Assembly (NCBI RefSeq): GCF_002891435.1
Contig: NZ_POUC01000001.1
Coordinates: 34,140-98,139, forward strand
DNA: 64,000 nt
Reading direction: 5' to 3'
Source of the DNA: Streptomyces cahuitamycinicus
GTDB taxonomy: Bacteria > Actinomycetota > Actinomycetes > Streptomycetales > Streptomycetaceae
Positions 24,994-33,777 of this stretch are shown piece after piece. The position numbers and the translations under genes are program-made. Positions within the stretch are counted from its first letter, which is position 1. Every line of letters begins with the position of its first letter. The notes beneath the pieces are model-generated. The model had not been told where the DNA came from, did no database searches, and saw nothing but the letters and a program-made list of their open reading frames with translations.

Positions 24994-25734
24994 TCAGCGC
25001 ACGCGGGCGAGTGTGCCGAGGTAGAGCTCGATTACCTTCTCGTCGTGCAGGAGGGCCGTGCCCGTGCCGGAGTACGCGTTGCGGCCCTGGTCGAGGACGT
25101 AGCCGCGGTCGCAGAGCTGCAAGCACCTGCGGGCGTTCTGCTCGACCATGAGCACGGCGACACCCGCACTGTTGATCATTCTGCACCGGTCGAAGACGTG
25201 GTCCTGGTGCAGTGGTGACAGGCCGGCCGACGGCTCGTCGAGCAGCAGCAGCTGCGGCTCCATCATCAGGGCCCGGGCCATCGCGAGCATCTGGCGCTCG
25301 CCGCCCGACATGGCGCCGGCCTTCTGCTTGCGGCGGTCGGCCAGCAGGGGGAAGAGTTCCTCGACCGCCGCGACCCGCCGCGTGTGGTCCTTGGGCCGTA
25401 GATAGACGCCCATCCGCAGGTTCTCCTCGACGGTCAGTGTGGGGAACACGTTCTGCAGCTGCGGCACATAGCCCACGCCCCTCCGGACCAGCTCGTGCGC
25501 GGGCTGTCCTGTCACGTCCTCGCCGCGCAGCCGCACCGTCCCGCCGCGTACCCGAAGCAGCCCGAAGACGGCCTTGACCAGGGTCGACTTGCCGGCGCCG
25601 TTGGGGCCGATCACGCCGACCACCTCGCCCGGCCGCACCTCGACGCTGCATCCGCGCAGTACATCGACGCCCGGCACGTAGCCGGCGACGATCTCGTCGG
25701 CCGCCAGCACCGGTACCTGCTCCTCTGCGGACAT
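24994..25734 (-). CDS. livF: ABC transporter ATPase LivF
   Basis: Second ATPase of a Liv-type importer, 246 residues. Walker A is GPNGAGKSTLVKAVFG, the Q-loop follows in GVGYVPQLQNVFPTLTVEEN, the signature is MSGGERQMLAMARALM, and Walker B is LLLLDEPSAGLSP. The switch-like segment VLMVEQNARRCLQLCDRGYV is typical of LivF. The ATG at 25734 has GAGGAG upstream and sits 2 bp after the livG stop. It is the last gene of livH-livM-livG-livF. Confidence 0.92.
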   Translation of the reverse strand: MSAEEQVPVLAADEIVAGYVPGVDVLRGCSVEVRPGEVVGVIGPNGAGKSTLVKAVFGLLRVRGGTVRLRGEDVTGQPAHELVRRGVGYVPQLQNVFPTLTVEENLRMGVYLRPKDHTRRVAAVEELFPLLADRRKQKAGAMSGGERQMLAMARALMMEPQLLLLDEPSAGLSPLHQDHVFDRCRMINSAGVAVLMVEQNARRCLQLCDRGYVLDQGRNAYSGTGTALLHDEKVIELYLGTLARVR

Positions 25735-25736
25735 GG

Positions 25737-26636
25737 CTACTCCTCCTCGCCCTGGTCGTCGGTCGCCTCCGGTTCGCCTTGTTCGTCGGTCGCCTCCGGC
25801 TCGTCGTGCCGCTTGCCCAGGTAGGCGTCCACGACGGCGGCGTTCCGGCCGATCGTGTGCGGTGGGCCCTCGGCCACCAGGCGGCCGTCGGCCATGACGG
25901 CCACCCAGTCGCTGATGCCCATCACCACGTCCATGTCGTGCTCGACGAAGCACACCGTCAGCCCCTCGTCCCGCAGCCGCGTGATGTGTCCGAGCAGCGA
26001 CTGGACCAGCGCGGGGTTCACCCCGGCCATCGGTTCGTCGAGCAGGAGCATCACCGGCCGGGTCATGAGCGCGCGGGCCAGTTCCAGCAGTTTGCGCTGC
26101 CCGCCGGAGAGCGTGCCGGCGAAGTCGTCGCGCAGGGGCCCGAGCCGGAACCGGTCCAGCAGTTCGTCGGCCCGGCGCTCGGACTCCCGCTCCTGCCCGC
26201 GCCACAGCGGTCGCAGCAGGGCGGGCAGGGCCCCTTCGCCGCGTTGCCCGGGTGCGGCGAGCAGCAGGTTCTCCAGCACAGTGAGCCGGGCGAGCGCTCT
26301 GGAGAGCTGGAACGTTCGGACCAGTCCCCGGCGCGCCACCCGGTGTGCCGGGGAGCCGGTGAGCGGCCGCCCCTCGAACGACCATCGGCCGCCGTCGGCC
26401 CGGTCGAACCCGCTCACCACGTTGAACAACGTGGTCTTTCCGGCGCCGTTGGGGCCGATGAGCGCTGTGATGACGCCACGCTGCACCTCAAGGTGCTCGA
26501 CCCGCACGGCGACCAGACCGCCGAAGGTGCGGGTCACCTGGTCGAGGATCAGCAGGGGATCGGGCTTGCGCACCCCCGGCTCGGGATCGATCGCGGAGAG
26601 CCGGCCCGGGTGGGGCACGACCGGGTCAGCGGCCAC
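25737..26636 (-). CDS. livG: ABC transporter ATPase LivG
   Basis: First ATPase of the importer, 299 residues from a GTG at 26636. Walker A is GPNGAGKTTLFNVVSGF, the signature is LSGGQRKLLELARALM, Walker B is VMLLLDEPMAGVNP, and HDMDVVMGISDWVAVMADG carries the switch His. The N-terminus has a 25-residue extension before LLILDQVTRTFGGLVAV. The C-terminus ends in an acidic repeat (EATDEQGEPEATDDQGEEE) from a short duplicated sequence. Its start overlaps the end of livM by 11 bp. Confidence 0.92.
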   Translation of the reverse strand: MAADPVVPHPGRLSAIDPEPGVRKPDPLLILDQVTRTFGGLVAVRVEHLEVQRGVITALIGPNGAGKTTLFNVVSGFDRADGGRWSFEGRPLTGSPAHRVARRGLVRTFQLSRALARLTVLENLLLAAPGQRGEGALPALLRPLWRGQERESERRADELLDRFRLGPLRDDFAGTLSGGQRKLLELARALMTRPVMLLLDEPMAGVNPALVQSLLGHITRLRDEGLTVCFVEHDMDVVMGISDWVAVMADGRLVAEGPPHTIGRNAAVVDAYLGKRHDEPEATDEQGEPEATDDQGEEE

Positions 26637-27618
26637 TGAGCAGCATCTCCTTCCGGCTGCCGAGGATGCCCTGTGGCCGGAACGCGACCAGCAGGACGAG
26701 GGCGACCCCGACCAGGGCGAAGCGCACCGCGCCTACCTCCGAGGTGCTGATGAGGTCCGGCGAGATGTACTCCGCGCCGATGGCCTGGCGCAGCGCGCTG
26801 TCGAGGAAGCTGAGGACGAACCAGAACAGGATCGAGCCGACGACCGGCCCGAGGATCCGCCCGGCGCCCCCGAGTACGAGCAGCGTGTACAGGAAGAACG
26901 TGACGCCCGGGTCATAGTTGTCCGGGTTCACGGACTGCACCTGGATGGCCTGCATCATGCCCGCGACCGCCCCGATGACGCCGCCCAGCGCGAGGCTTTG
27001 CATCTTGTAGGCGTAGACGTTCTTGCCGAGGCTGCGCGCGGCGATCTCGTCCTCCCGGATCGACCGGATCACCCGGCCCCAGGGACTGTGGATCAGCAGG
27101 GCGAGCAGGCCTCCGACCACGAGCACCAGCGCCCATCCGACGATCATCACCCAGAGGTCGCGGGAGCTGAACCTCACGAGCCACACGCCGTAGGTGCCGG
27201 GCTCGATGGGGCTGAGTGCGTAGAAGTCGTTGGCGAAGCGCTGCAGTCCGAACACCCCGCCGGTGACCGGCTCGGCCCAGCTGGACCGGTAGAAGAGCCG
27301 TAGCGTCTCGCCCGCCGCGATCGTGGTGATCGCCAGGTAGTCGGCGCGCAGTCGCAGGGTGGGCAGGCCGAGCAGCAGGGCCAGCACGACCGCGCAGGCC
27401 ATTCCGCCCAGGACGCCGAGCCACATCGGGCCGTCGTACGTCGACACGGTGATGGCCAGTCCGTAGCCGCCGACCAGCATGAAGCCGACCTGGCCGAAGT
27501 TCAGCAGGCCGGTGTAACCGAAGTGCAGGTTCAGTCCCATCGCGGCGAGCGCGTAGACGGCGGCGATGGGGCCGATTCCCGAACGCAGGGCGTCGGAGAC
27601 GATGGCCGAGAAGTCCAT
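26626..27618 (-). CDS. livM: ABC transporter permease LivM
   Basis: Inner-membrane permease, 330 residues, with eight or nine hydrophobic segments. Family markers are NLHFGYTGLLNFGQVGFMLVGGYG, LRADYLAITTIAAGETLRLFYR and FALVGVALVLLVAFRPQGILG; the coupling-helix region is RSIREDEIAARSLGKNVYAYK. The ATG at 27618 is chosen because it begins the conserved N-terminus (MDFSAIVSDALRSG); the in-frame sequence further upstream is Ser-rich and overlaps livH. It forms the pore with LivH. Confidence 0.92.
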   Translation of the reverse strand: MDFSAIVSDALRSGIGPIAAVYALAAMGLNLHFGYTGLLNFGQVGFMLVGGYGLAITVSTYDGPMWLGVLGGMACAVVLALLLGLPTLRLRADYLAITTIAAGETLRLFYRSSWAEPVTGGVFGLQRFANDFYALSPIEPGTYGVWLVRFSSRDLWVMIVGWALVLVVGGLLALLIHSPWGRVIRSIREDEIAARSLGKNVYAYKMQSLALGGVIGAVAGMMQAIQVQSVNPDNYDPGVTFFLYTLLVLGGAGRILGPVVGSILFWFVLSFLDSALRQAIGAEYISPDLISTSEVGAVRFALVGVALVLLVAFRPQGILGSRKEMLLSGR

Positions 27619-27628
27619 GGCACACCCC

Positions 27629-28624
27629 TCACCCGACGCGTTCGGCCCGGCCGAGGATGCCCTGCGGCCGGACGAGGAGGACGAGGATGAGGACGAGCAG
27701 CGCCCACGCGTACTGCAGGTCGACCGGGAACCACAGGGTGGACATCTGGGCGACGATGCCGATGACGAGGCTGCCGACCATCGCACCGTAGGCGGAGCCG
27801 AGGCCGCCCAGGATGACCCCCGCGAACATGAGCAGCAGGAGCTTGAAGCCCATGTCCCAGGTGACGATCTCCACCAGGCCGAAGAAGACCCCGCCGAGCG
27901 CGGCCAGTCCGCCGCCGAGCATCCACACGAACAGCACCACCCGCTGGACGTCGATGCCCGACGCCTCGGCGAGGTCGCGGTTGGCGGAGACGGCCCGGAC
28001 GGCCGTGCCGATCCGTGTCTTCTGCAGGAGCGCGGCGACGCCGAGAAGCACCAGCACGGCGAGCAGGGTGACGGTGAGGTCCCGCGGGGTGATACCGGCC
28101 GGACCCAGGTCGATCGTGCTCTGGATGTCGTACTGCGCGTAGGAGGCGGGACGGGTTCCGTACAGCACGAGGACGACGTGGCGCAGCAGCAGCGAGAGTC
28201 CGATGGTGACGATGAACATGTTGATCAGCCCGGTGCCCCGGGCCCGCAGCGGGCGCCAGATGCCGCGATCGACCGCGCCGCCCAGCAGGGCGCCGAAGAC
28301 CACCGCGGCGAGGGCTGCGGGGATCAGATGCCACCCGGGACCGGCCGGGGAGACGTTGAGGAAGAAGGCGAAGGTGGCGCCGATGGTGACGAACTCACCG
28401 TGCGCGAAGTTGATCAGGTGGATGGTGCCGAAGATCAGCGAGAGTCCCACCGATGTGATCGCGATGATCACTCCGAACTGGATACCGTCGATCAGCGCCT
28501 GCAGGGCGCGCGCGGCGAACGTGGGCCCGCGCGGGACTTCCTCACCCTGTGCCTGCGCGGAGGTCGCGGGCACCATCACGAGGACCAGGGCGAGGACCGG
28601 TACGAGCATCCGCTGATGACGCAT
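27629..28624 (-). CDS. livH: ABC transporter permease LivH
   Basis: Permease of 331 residues. It begins with what looks like a signal peptide (MLVPVLALVLVMVPATSAQA), which many actinobacterial LivH proteins have. The core then follows: LIDGIQFGVIIAITSVGLSL, FGTIHLINFAHGEFVTIGA, NMFIVTIGLSLLLRHVVLV, RAVSANRDLAEASGIDVQRV, GGLGSAYGAMVGSLVIG and the ending LVRPQGILG. First gene of the livHMGF operon, so the promoter lies in 28625-28737, shared with a divergent methyltransferase gene. Confidence 0.92.
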   Translation of the reverse strand: MRHQRMLVPVLALVLVMVPATSAQAQGEEVPRGPTFAARALQALIDGIQFGVIIAITSVGLSLIFGTIHLINFAHGEFVTIGATFAFFLNVSPAGPGWHLIPAALAAVVFGALLGGAVDRGIWRPLRARGTGLINMFIVTIGLSLLLRHVVLVLYGTRPASYAQYDIQSTIDLGPAGITPRDLTVTLLAVLVLLGVAALLQKTRIGTAVRAVSANRDLAEASGIDVQRVVLFVWMLGGGLAALGGVFFGLVEIVTWDMGFKLLLLMFAGVILGGLGSAYGAMVGSLVIGIVAQMSTLWFPVDLQYAWALLVLILVLLVRPQGILGRAERVG

Positions 28625-28737
28625 GATGGTTCCGGTATGTCACGGACATCCCCAATGAGCTCAGTGTAGATACAGGTCGGGGCGGTGACACAGGCAGCGG
28701 GCCACAGATGTGTCCCATGGGAAGCAGGGGGTGCGGG

Positions 28738-29817
28738 ATGGGCGACAGCGGCAGCCTCGCCGGTGCCTACAGCGACGACAGCGTGCTCTTCCGGGTCCTG
28801 AAGCACCTCGGCTGGGGCGACCTGGCCAACATCGGCTACTTCACGCTGCCCACCCTTCCGGTCGCGGCCCTGGCGGGGCCGGTGTTCTTCCAGCGCCGTC
28901 TGGCCCGCCGGTCGCTGGGACTGCTGAATGCCCGGCCCGGGCAGCTCGTCCTGGATGCCGGGTGCGGTCGCGGTGACACCACGGCGCGGCTCGGCGCCGC
29001 CGGATGCCGGGCACTGGGGGTGGACATCCAGCCCTCGCAGATCGACCGGGCCCGTCGCCGCTTCGGCAGCCGCTCAGGCGCGCGCTTCGCCGTCGCCGAC
29101 GCGACGGCTCTGCCACGGCAGGCGGCGGACATTCCGCTCCAGGACGGCTCCTTCGATTGCGTGCACTGCCTGGAAGCCGCCTTTCACTTCGGCCATGAAG
29201 GCCGTGAGTCGTTCCTGAGCGACAGCTTCCGACTGCTGCGCCCCGGCGGGCGGCTCGTCCTCGTGGACGTCACGTCCCGCATGGATCAGCCGATGGAGAC
29301 CCTCGACCCGAACGGCCTCGTACGCCGCACCTGGCGCTTCGACGACATCGAACCGTGCGAGCGGTACCCACTGATGGCATCCGCCGCCGGCTTCGGCACG
29401 TACCGGATCCTCGACTGGACGACTCCCGTGCTCCACAGGGCGGCCGAACTCTCCGCCCTGTTCGCCCGCTTCGCGTCCACCCGGGCCGGCCGACGGGCCC
29501 TGTGCGTGCGGTGGCCCGGCCTGAGGGAGCTCGACGCCCGCGAGTGGGACGAGGTCATCGCCGTCGTCCGGGCTCACCAGGCCATCGGGCGCGTCACGCG
29601 CTACACGGCGTACGTCTTCGGTAAACCCGCCCGGGAAACCGGGCGGGGCGCTCGCCGTACGGTGGGGAGGGCGGGAGGCTGCTCCAGCACGACGTGGACA
29701 CCCATTGCGTCATGGGACCGAGCGCACGCCAAGGACGCACTGAGCGGCAGCAGGAGCACCTGGGACCGGAACGGACGCGCCAACGCATCGGGTTCAGCCG
29801 CCCGGGTGGCCTCTTGA
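28738..29817 (+). CDS. SAM-dependent methyltransferase with C-terminal extension
   Basis: Class I methyltransferase. The AdoMet site is seen in LVLDAGCGRGDTTARLGAAG (motif I), VDIQPSQIDRARRRF (acidic loop), ADATALPRQAADIPL and FDCVHCLEAAFHFGHEGRES, then LRPGGRLVLVDVTSR. The layout resembles phosphoethanolamine/sarcosine-type or natural-product O/C-methyltransferases. The catalytic body ends near residue 295 (YTAYVFGKPAR). The last 60 or so residues are low-complexity Arg/Ser/Thr and may reflect loss of an earlier stop. The ATG at 28738 follows CAGGGGG at a good spacing; in-frame ATGs exist at 28708 and 28717. It diverges from livH. Confidence 0.8.
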   Translation: MGDSGSLAGAYSDDSVLFRVLKHLGWGDLANIGYFTLPTLPVAALAGPVFFQRRLARRSLGLLNARPGQLVLDAGCGRGDTTARLGAAGCRALGVDIQPSQIDRARRRFGSRSGARFAVADATALPRQAADIPLQDGSFDCVHCLEAAFHFGHEGRESFLSDSFRLLRPGGRLVLVDVTSRMDQPMETLDPNGLVRRTWRFDDIEPCERYPLMASAAGFGTYRILDWTTPVLHRAAELSALFARFASTRAGRRALCVRWPGLRELDAREWDEVIAVVRAHQAIGRVTRYTAYVFGKPARETGRGARRTVGRAGGCSSTTWTPIASWDRAHAKDALSGSRSTWDRNGRANASGSAARVAS

Positions 29818-29889
29818 CCGATCATCGTGCTCGCTGCCCCGGAACGACGGGCGACGCGACGTCCGACGCGGTGGCGCGAACCGTACCCA

Positions 29890-29931
29890 GGCTTCTTTGA
29901 TCGCTCCGGGGGCTTCCTTGATCGCTCCGGG
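29890..29931. repeat. Two tandem copies of a 21-bp unit
   Basis: GGCTTC(T/C)TTGATCGCTCCGGG occurs twice without a spacer, with one mismatch, in the 240-bp gap between the methyltransferase and SRPBCC genes. It may be an operator pair or simple slippage. No gene is seen in the gap. Confidence 0.6.
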
Positions 29932-30060
29932 CCGGAACACCGATGGCCCGCTTCTCGCCTCGCGGGATGCACGGCGCTCCCGTAGGGTCTCGATGCCGTT
30001 ACGGCAGGACGCACTGACGGCCCTTCACGACCGCGCGGACCAAGTGCCCGGAGAGCCCTC

Positions 30061-30519
30061 ATGTCAGGACAGTTCGAAGCGACCACAGAGATCGACCGGC
30101 CCATCGAGGCAGTGTTCGACTACCTCGCCGACGGGCGCAACGACCCACAGTTCAGCCCCCGTGTGCTGAGGATCGAGCGGGTTCCGCAGACGCCGACCGT
30201 CGTGGGAACGGTCTTCCGCAGCACGGTCAAGGACGCCGGGGTGAAGACGGCCAGGGAGCTCCGTATCACCGAGCTCGAAGCCCCGGCGCGGATGCGGTGG
30301 ACCGAGGTGTCCAAGAACAGCGTGGCGGTGACCGAGGGCGGTTACGACCTGGAGCCGCTGGCCGACGGCAGGACGCGGGTCCGTCTCCACAACGTTCTGG
30401 AGGGCCACGGACTCGGCAAGCTGCTCGTCGGCCTGGCGCTCACCGCCGCCCGCAAGGACGCGCCCGCCTTCGCGGCCCGGATCAAGGCAGCGGCCGAGGC
30501 GGCGATCCCGCCGCGTTGA
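30061..30519 (+). CDS. SRPBCC (START-like) family protein
   Basis: A 152-residue helix-grip protein. It has the usual N-terminal strand and helix (ATTEIDRPIEAVFDYLADGR), beta strands such as TVVGTVFRSTV, MRWTEVSKNSVAVTEGGYDL and GRTRVRLHNVLEG, and the long C-terminal helix (KDAPAFAARIKAAAEAAI). Such proteins bind hydrophobic ligands and are often polyketide cyclase/dehydrase-like or of unknown role. No catalytic residues can be assigned. It is preceded by a weak ribosome site, and its neighbours do not suggest a partner. Confidence 0.82.
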   Translation: MSGQFEATTEIDRPIEAVFDYLADGRNDPQFSPRVLRIERVPQTPTVVGTVFRSTVKDAGVKTARELRITELEAPARMRWTEVSKNSVAVTEGGYDLEPLADGRTRVRLHNVLEGHGLGKLLVGLALTAARKDAPAFAARIKAAAEAAIPPR

Positions 30520-30770
30520 CCGAGTCCGGGCGGGACGGCCAGGTCGGTGAGGTAGCCGTCCACGGCGTCCTCCATGCACGGTCCGCTGGTGACGTTGCCT
30601 GGCCGTGGCCCTCGTAGGTGAGGAGCCTGCCGCCCACGGGTAGCCGGTGGCGGGGTCGTGCAACGCGTTGGACACCAGGACCGGCGGGGCACCGCGTGCG
30701 TCCAGGCGGTGCTGCGGGTCGGCGGTCGGCGCTCCCACGACGGTTCTGCCCCTTGACCGCATGGATGCTC
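30520..30770 (-). pseudogene. Remnant of a tripeptidyl-aminopeptidase-type alpha/beta hydrolase C-terminus
   Basis: Fragments in three successive frames line up with the TAP-like C-terminal domain of secreted streptomycete aminopeptidases (SlpD/SlpE type). They are PPVLVSNALHDPATGYPWA, then LLTYEGHGQ, then NVTSGPCMEDAVDGYLTDLA with the usual ending. The order is correct, and each piece is separated by a shift of frame, so this is a decayed 3' end. The rest of the gene is absent. Confidence 0.7.
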
Positions 30771-31040
30771 CTCGTGAAGAGAGTGCTCGTGTCAGGTGTG
30801 CGGACAACGCGGCGGCACTCCTCGCCGAGGTACCCGGAGGCTTGGATCCGGTCATGGAGTCTGCGCGATAACCGGTGGCGGGCCATGGCGACCGTTGCTA
30901 CTCTCCCGGAGGCCGTGCGAGAGAACGAGGAGGTGGTACCCGTGAACGCAGTGTCGACATGGGTGCTCCCCTCCGGGGTCACGGTCGGGCGATAGGTCGT
31001 CCGGGAGCGCCGTTCACGCGCCCTCCCGAAAGGCACGACC
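30771..31040. other. Gap without a convincing gene
   Basis: About 270 bp. On the + strand a short frame contains MATVATLPEAVRENEEVVP and ends before 31000, but it has no recognisable family or strong ribosome site. The promoter of the hydrolase gene at 31041 must be here. Confidence 0.35.
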
Positions 31041-31763
31041 GTGCAATTCACTTCCGAACAGCGCCTCGACGACGGGGTCCTCGAGCGCGAATTCACCCTC
31101 GACGAGATCCCCGGCACCCTGTGGACGCCTGGATCCGCACAGGCCCCACTGGTCCTGATGGCCCACAACAACGGCCTCCCCAAGGCGCAGCCCCGGCTGG
31201 TGGCCCGGGCCCGGTACACCGCGGCGCGCGGCTACGCGGTGGCCACCATCGACGCCGCCGGGTGCGGTGACCGTCCCCGTTCCGCCGCGGACGAGCAAGC
31301 CCGTGCCGAGCTCCGGCGGGCGTTGCACACCGGCGAGCCGGCCGACGAGATCTTCGAGTCATTCATCGGCCCGCTGGTCGAGAACGCGGTCCCGGAATGG
31401 CTGACCACTCTGGACGCCCTCCTCGAACTGCCCGGGATCGGCGGCCCGGTCGGGTACTCCGGGGGATGGACCGCCCTCGGCATTCGGCTGGCGGTGGTCG
31501 AACCGCGCATCGCGGCCGCAGGCTTCTTCGCCGGGGGGTACGTGCCCCGTGCCCAGCGCGAGGAGGCCCGGCAGGTCACCGTTCCGCTGCTGTTCCTGCT
31601 GCAGTGGGACGACGAGGGGAACCCTCGGCAACGGGCCCTGGACCTGTTCGACGCCTTCGGCAGCAAGGAGAAGACGCTGCACGCCAATCCGGGAGGGCAC
31701 ACCGGCACCCCGTGGTTCGAGCTGGAGGACGGATGCCGTTTCCTGGACCGACACCTGAAGTGA
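31041..31763 (+). CDS. Alpha/beta hydrolase (dienelactone-hydrolase-like)
   Basis: A 240-residue alpha/beta hydrolase. Seen are APLVLMAHNNGLPKAQP (strand and oxyanion region), GYAVATIDAAGCGDRPRS, the possible nucleophile in GPVGYSGGWTALGIRL (G-Y-S-G-G), VPLLFLLQWDDEGNP with an acidic residue, and HANPGGHTGTPW with a His. The order Ser-Asp-His fits the fold. The GTG at 31041 is preceded by CGAAAGGC. The target ester or lactone is unknown. Confidence 0.82.
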   Translation: MQFTSEQRLDDGVLEREFTLDEIPGTLWTPGSAQAPLVLMAHNNGLPKAQPRLVARARYTAARGYAVATIDAAGCGDRPRSAADEQARAELRRALHTGEPADEIFESFIGPLVENAVPEWLTTLDALLELPGIGGPVGYSGGWTALGIRLAVVEPRIAAAGFFAGGYVPRAQREEARQVTVPLLFLLQWDDEGNPRQRALDLFDAFGSKEKTLHANPGGHTGTPWFELEDGCRFLDRHLK

Positions 31764-31879
31764 GGCCGGGCCGTCGGGTGAGCAGCACGCGGTAGGTGGT
31801 GCGTCCGGGATGCCGTCATCGGGAACAGGTCCCGGCACTTCTCGATGGCGGCGGCCGGCAGGTGCACAACCTGCGCGAT

Positions 31880-32110
31880 CGCGAAGACGACGTCGGGCGG
31901 GGTCTGGGCCGGTGAGGAGTGCGGGACGCTGGAGCGGTCCCGCGGCCCGGCCTCGCCGGTACTGGTCGTAGCGGTTCTTCCACTTGGACAGGCAGGCGCG
32001 GGAGACGCCGGCCTCGGCGGCCGTGTGGGCGATCGGTCAGCTGCCATGTGGGCGATCAGACGGCTGCGGCAGCGTTCGATGAGCCTTCGGCGTCCCTCAT
32101 GTTCAGGAGG
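31880..32110 (-). mobile_element. IS481-like transposase N-terminal remnant
   Basis: Frame-shifted pieces carry the helix-turn-helix of IS481-family transposases: GRRRLIERCRSRLIAHMAAD, then in another frame IAHTAAEAGVSRACLSKWKN, then GEAGPRDRSSVPHSSPAQTP. A short duplication (ATCGCCCACA twice, 18-27 bp apart) disturbs the first junction. No catalytic domain, terminal inverted repeats or target duplication are visible, so it is a dead fragment. Confidence 0.65.
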
Positions 32111-32123
32111 GTGTTCGCATGTG

Positions 32124-33302
32124 TCACGGGAACATCTCGGCGCTACGGGCGGCCGCGACCACAGTGCGAAAGGGGAATGTGATGAGCAGTGTGATGGCAA
32201 CCAGGAGCCCGCTTGCCCACAGCGGCCCGAGGCTGCCGACCGCGGTACTGAGGGTGGTTGCGGCGATGAGGGGGCCGATGGCGGCGCCGACGTTGAGTGC
32301 CGCGGTCGCATACGACCCGGCCATGGTGGGGGCTTCCGCGGCCTCGTAGAGGACCCGTGTGATCAGGGTGCTGCCCAGCGCGAACGACAGGGCGCCCTGC
32401 ACGAACACGAGGGTGAACAGGGCGACCGGCTCGTTGGCCAGCACCGCCAGGACCGGCCAGCCGATGAGCAGCAGCGGGCCGCCGACCGCGATGACCAGAC
32501 CGGGACGCTGGTCGGACAGCCGGCCGGCGACGGTGACCCCGGCGAAGGAACCGGCGCCGAAGAGCACCAGAACGACAGAGATCCACAACTCGCCCAGCCC
32601 GGCGGTGTCGGTCACGACGGGGGCGAGGAAGGTAAAGCTGCCGAACGTGGCTGCGTTCACCAGCGCGCCGAGCAGCATCATCAGCATCAATGGCGGCCTT
32701 GTGAGCTGGGCGAGCTCTGCTTGCAATGCCGGCCCGCCAGTCGCCTCTTCTTGCACACGGCCGGCCGGTATTGCCTGCACGATGCCGAGAGCGGCTGGCA
32801 GGCAGAGAGCGGCGACAGCCCAGAATGTGGCCCGCCAGCCGAGCACCGTGCCGAGTACCGACCCGCCGGGGACACCGGCGATCGTGGCCACCGTCGTGCC
32901 CGACAGCAGCACGGCCAGCGCACGTCCCTTCTTGTCGGGTGAGACCAGTGTGGCTGCAGCCGTCAGAGCGACGGCGAGGAACCCTGCGTTCGCGAGCGCG
33001 GCGACGACCCGGGTGGCGAACAGGACCGGGAAGCTGGTGGTGATGGCGCCCACGGCGTGAGCTGCCGCGAAAGTGAGGATGAACGCGAGAAGGCTGGAGC
33101 GCCTGGGCCAGTTGCGGGCAAGCGCGGCCACAAGGGGAGCACCGACGACCATGCCGACCGCGAAGGCCGAGGTGAGCGTGCCTGCTGTCCCGACTGTGAC
33201 GTCGAGATCCGAGGCGATGTCCGGCAGGAGGCCGGCGAGCATGAACTCCGAGGTGCCCATGGCGAAGACCGCTATGGCAAGCAGATACAGCGGGAGAGGC
33301 AT
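32124..33302 (-). CDS. cmlR: Chloramphenicol-type MFS exporter CmlR
   Basis: Twelve-helix major facilitator drug:H+ antiporter, 392 residues. It closely follows the streptomycete CmlR/Cmx group: MPLPLYLLAIAVFAMGTSEF, LLPDIASDLDVTVGTAGTLT, FAVGMVVGAPLVAALARNWP, ANAGFLAVALTAAATLVSPD, FGAGSFAGVTVAGRLSDQRP and LYEAAEAPTMAGSYATAALN. These export chloramphenicol and confer resistance. The ATG at 33302 gives the usual N-terminus; a GTG nine codons upstream is less likely. A hairpin at 33505-33543 lies upstream. There is no chloramphenicol pathway in the window. Confidence 0.92.
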   Translation of the reverse strand: MPLPLYLLAIAVFAMGTSEFMLAGLLPDIASDLDVTVGTAGTLTSAFAVGMVVGAPLVAALARNWPRRSSLLAFILTFAAAHAVGAITTSFPVLFATRVVAALANAGFLAVALTAAATLVSPDKKGRALAVLLSGTTVATIAGVPGGSVLGTVLGWRATFWAVAALCLPAALGIVQAIPAGRVQEEATGGPALQAELAQLTRPPLMLMMLLGALVNAATFGSFTFLAPVVTDTAGLGELWISVVLVLFGAGSFAGVTVAGRLSDQRPGLVIAVGGPLLLIGWPVLAVLANEPVALFTLVFVQGALSFALGSTLITRVLYEAAEAPTMAGSYATAALNVGAAIGPLIAATTLSTAVGSLGPLWASGLLVAITLLITFPFRTVVAAARSAEMFP

Positions 33303-33504
33303 CGAGTGGCTCCGGGGTGAGAGAAGCACGAGAAGGTCATCTCGTCACCGCGGCCAGCCCTACGGACATACTCGCGCCCGGCCGCAGAATGCGGCGCGAC
33401 GACAGGGCTACGAGCTCAGTGGTTCAGGGGGCTGACGGCGTGACCGAAAGCCCCCACCCTGTCTGACTCAGGACTCGACATGGCCCGCACGGTACCCGAC
33501 TGAT

Positions 33505-33543
33505 GCACGCCAAGGCACCTTGGTTTCACCGGCCTTGGCGTGC
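33505..33543. repeat. Hairpin with 12-bp perfect arms between cmlR and merR-type gene
   Basis: GCACGCCAAGGC (33505-33516) pairs with GCCTTGGCGTGC (33532-33543) around a 15-nt loop. It lies in the 475-bp divergent region between cmlR and the MerR-type gene. It might be the terminator of an attenuator or of a lost gene. On the minus strand it falls in a short frame (RRLEPNRKHAKAGETKVPWR) that could be a relic. Confidence 0.55.
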
Positions 33544-33777
33544 TTGCGGTTCGGTTCGAGGCGACGGTTCAGGTCGCGGCGAGTCATCAGTGGCTGTGAA
33601 CCCTCAGCCTGCCGTCGTGCGGATGCCACAGCAGGAAAGGACGGCCCTGCGATCATTACGGAGGAAGGACGCATTTCTTGGCACAGGGCGGAGCGGCGTG
33701 TATGAGGTTGCACCTTCCGTAGCGGCATGTGGTCCGGTGGACTTACGTCCCGATGCCTTGAGGAAAGGTCCCTGCTC

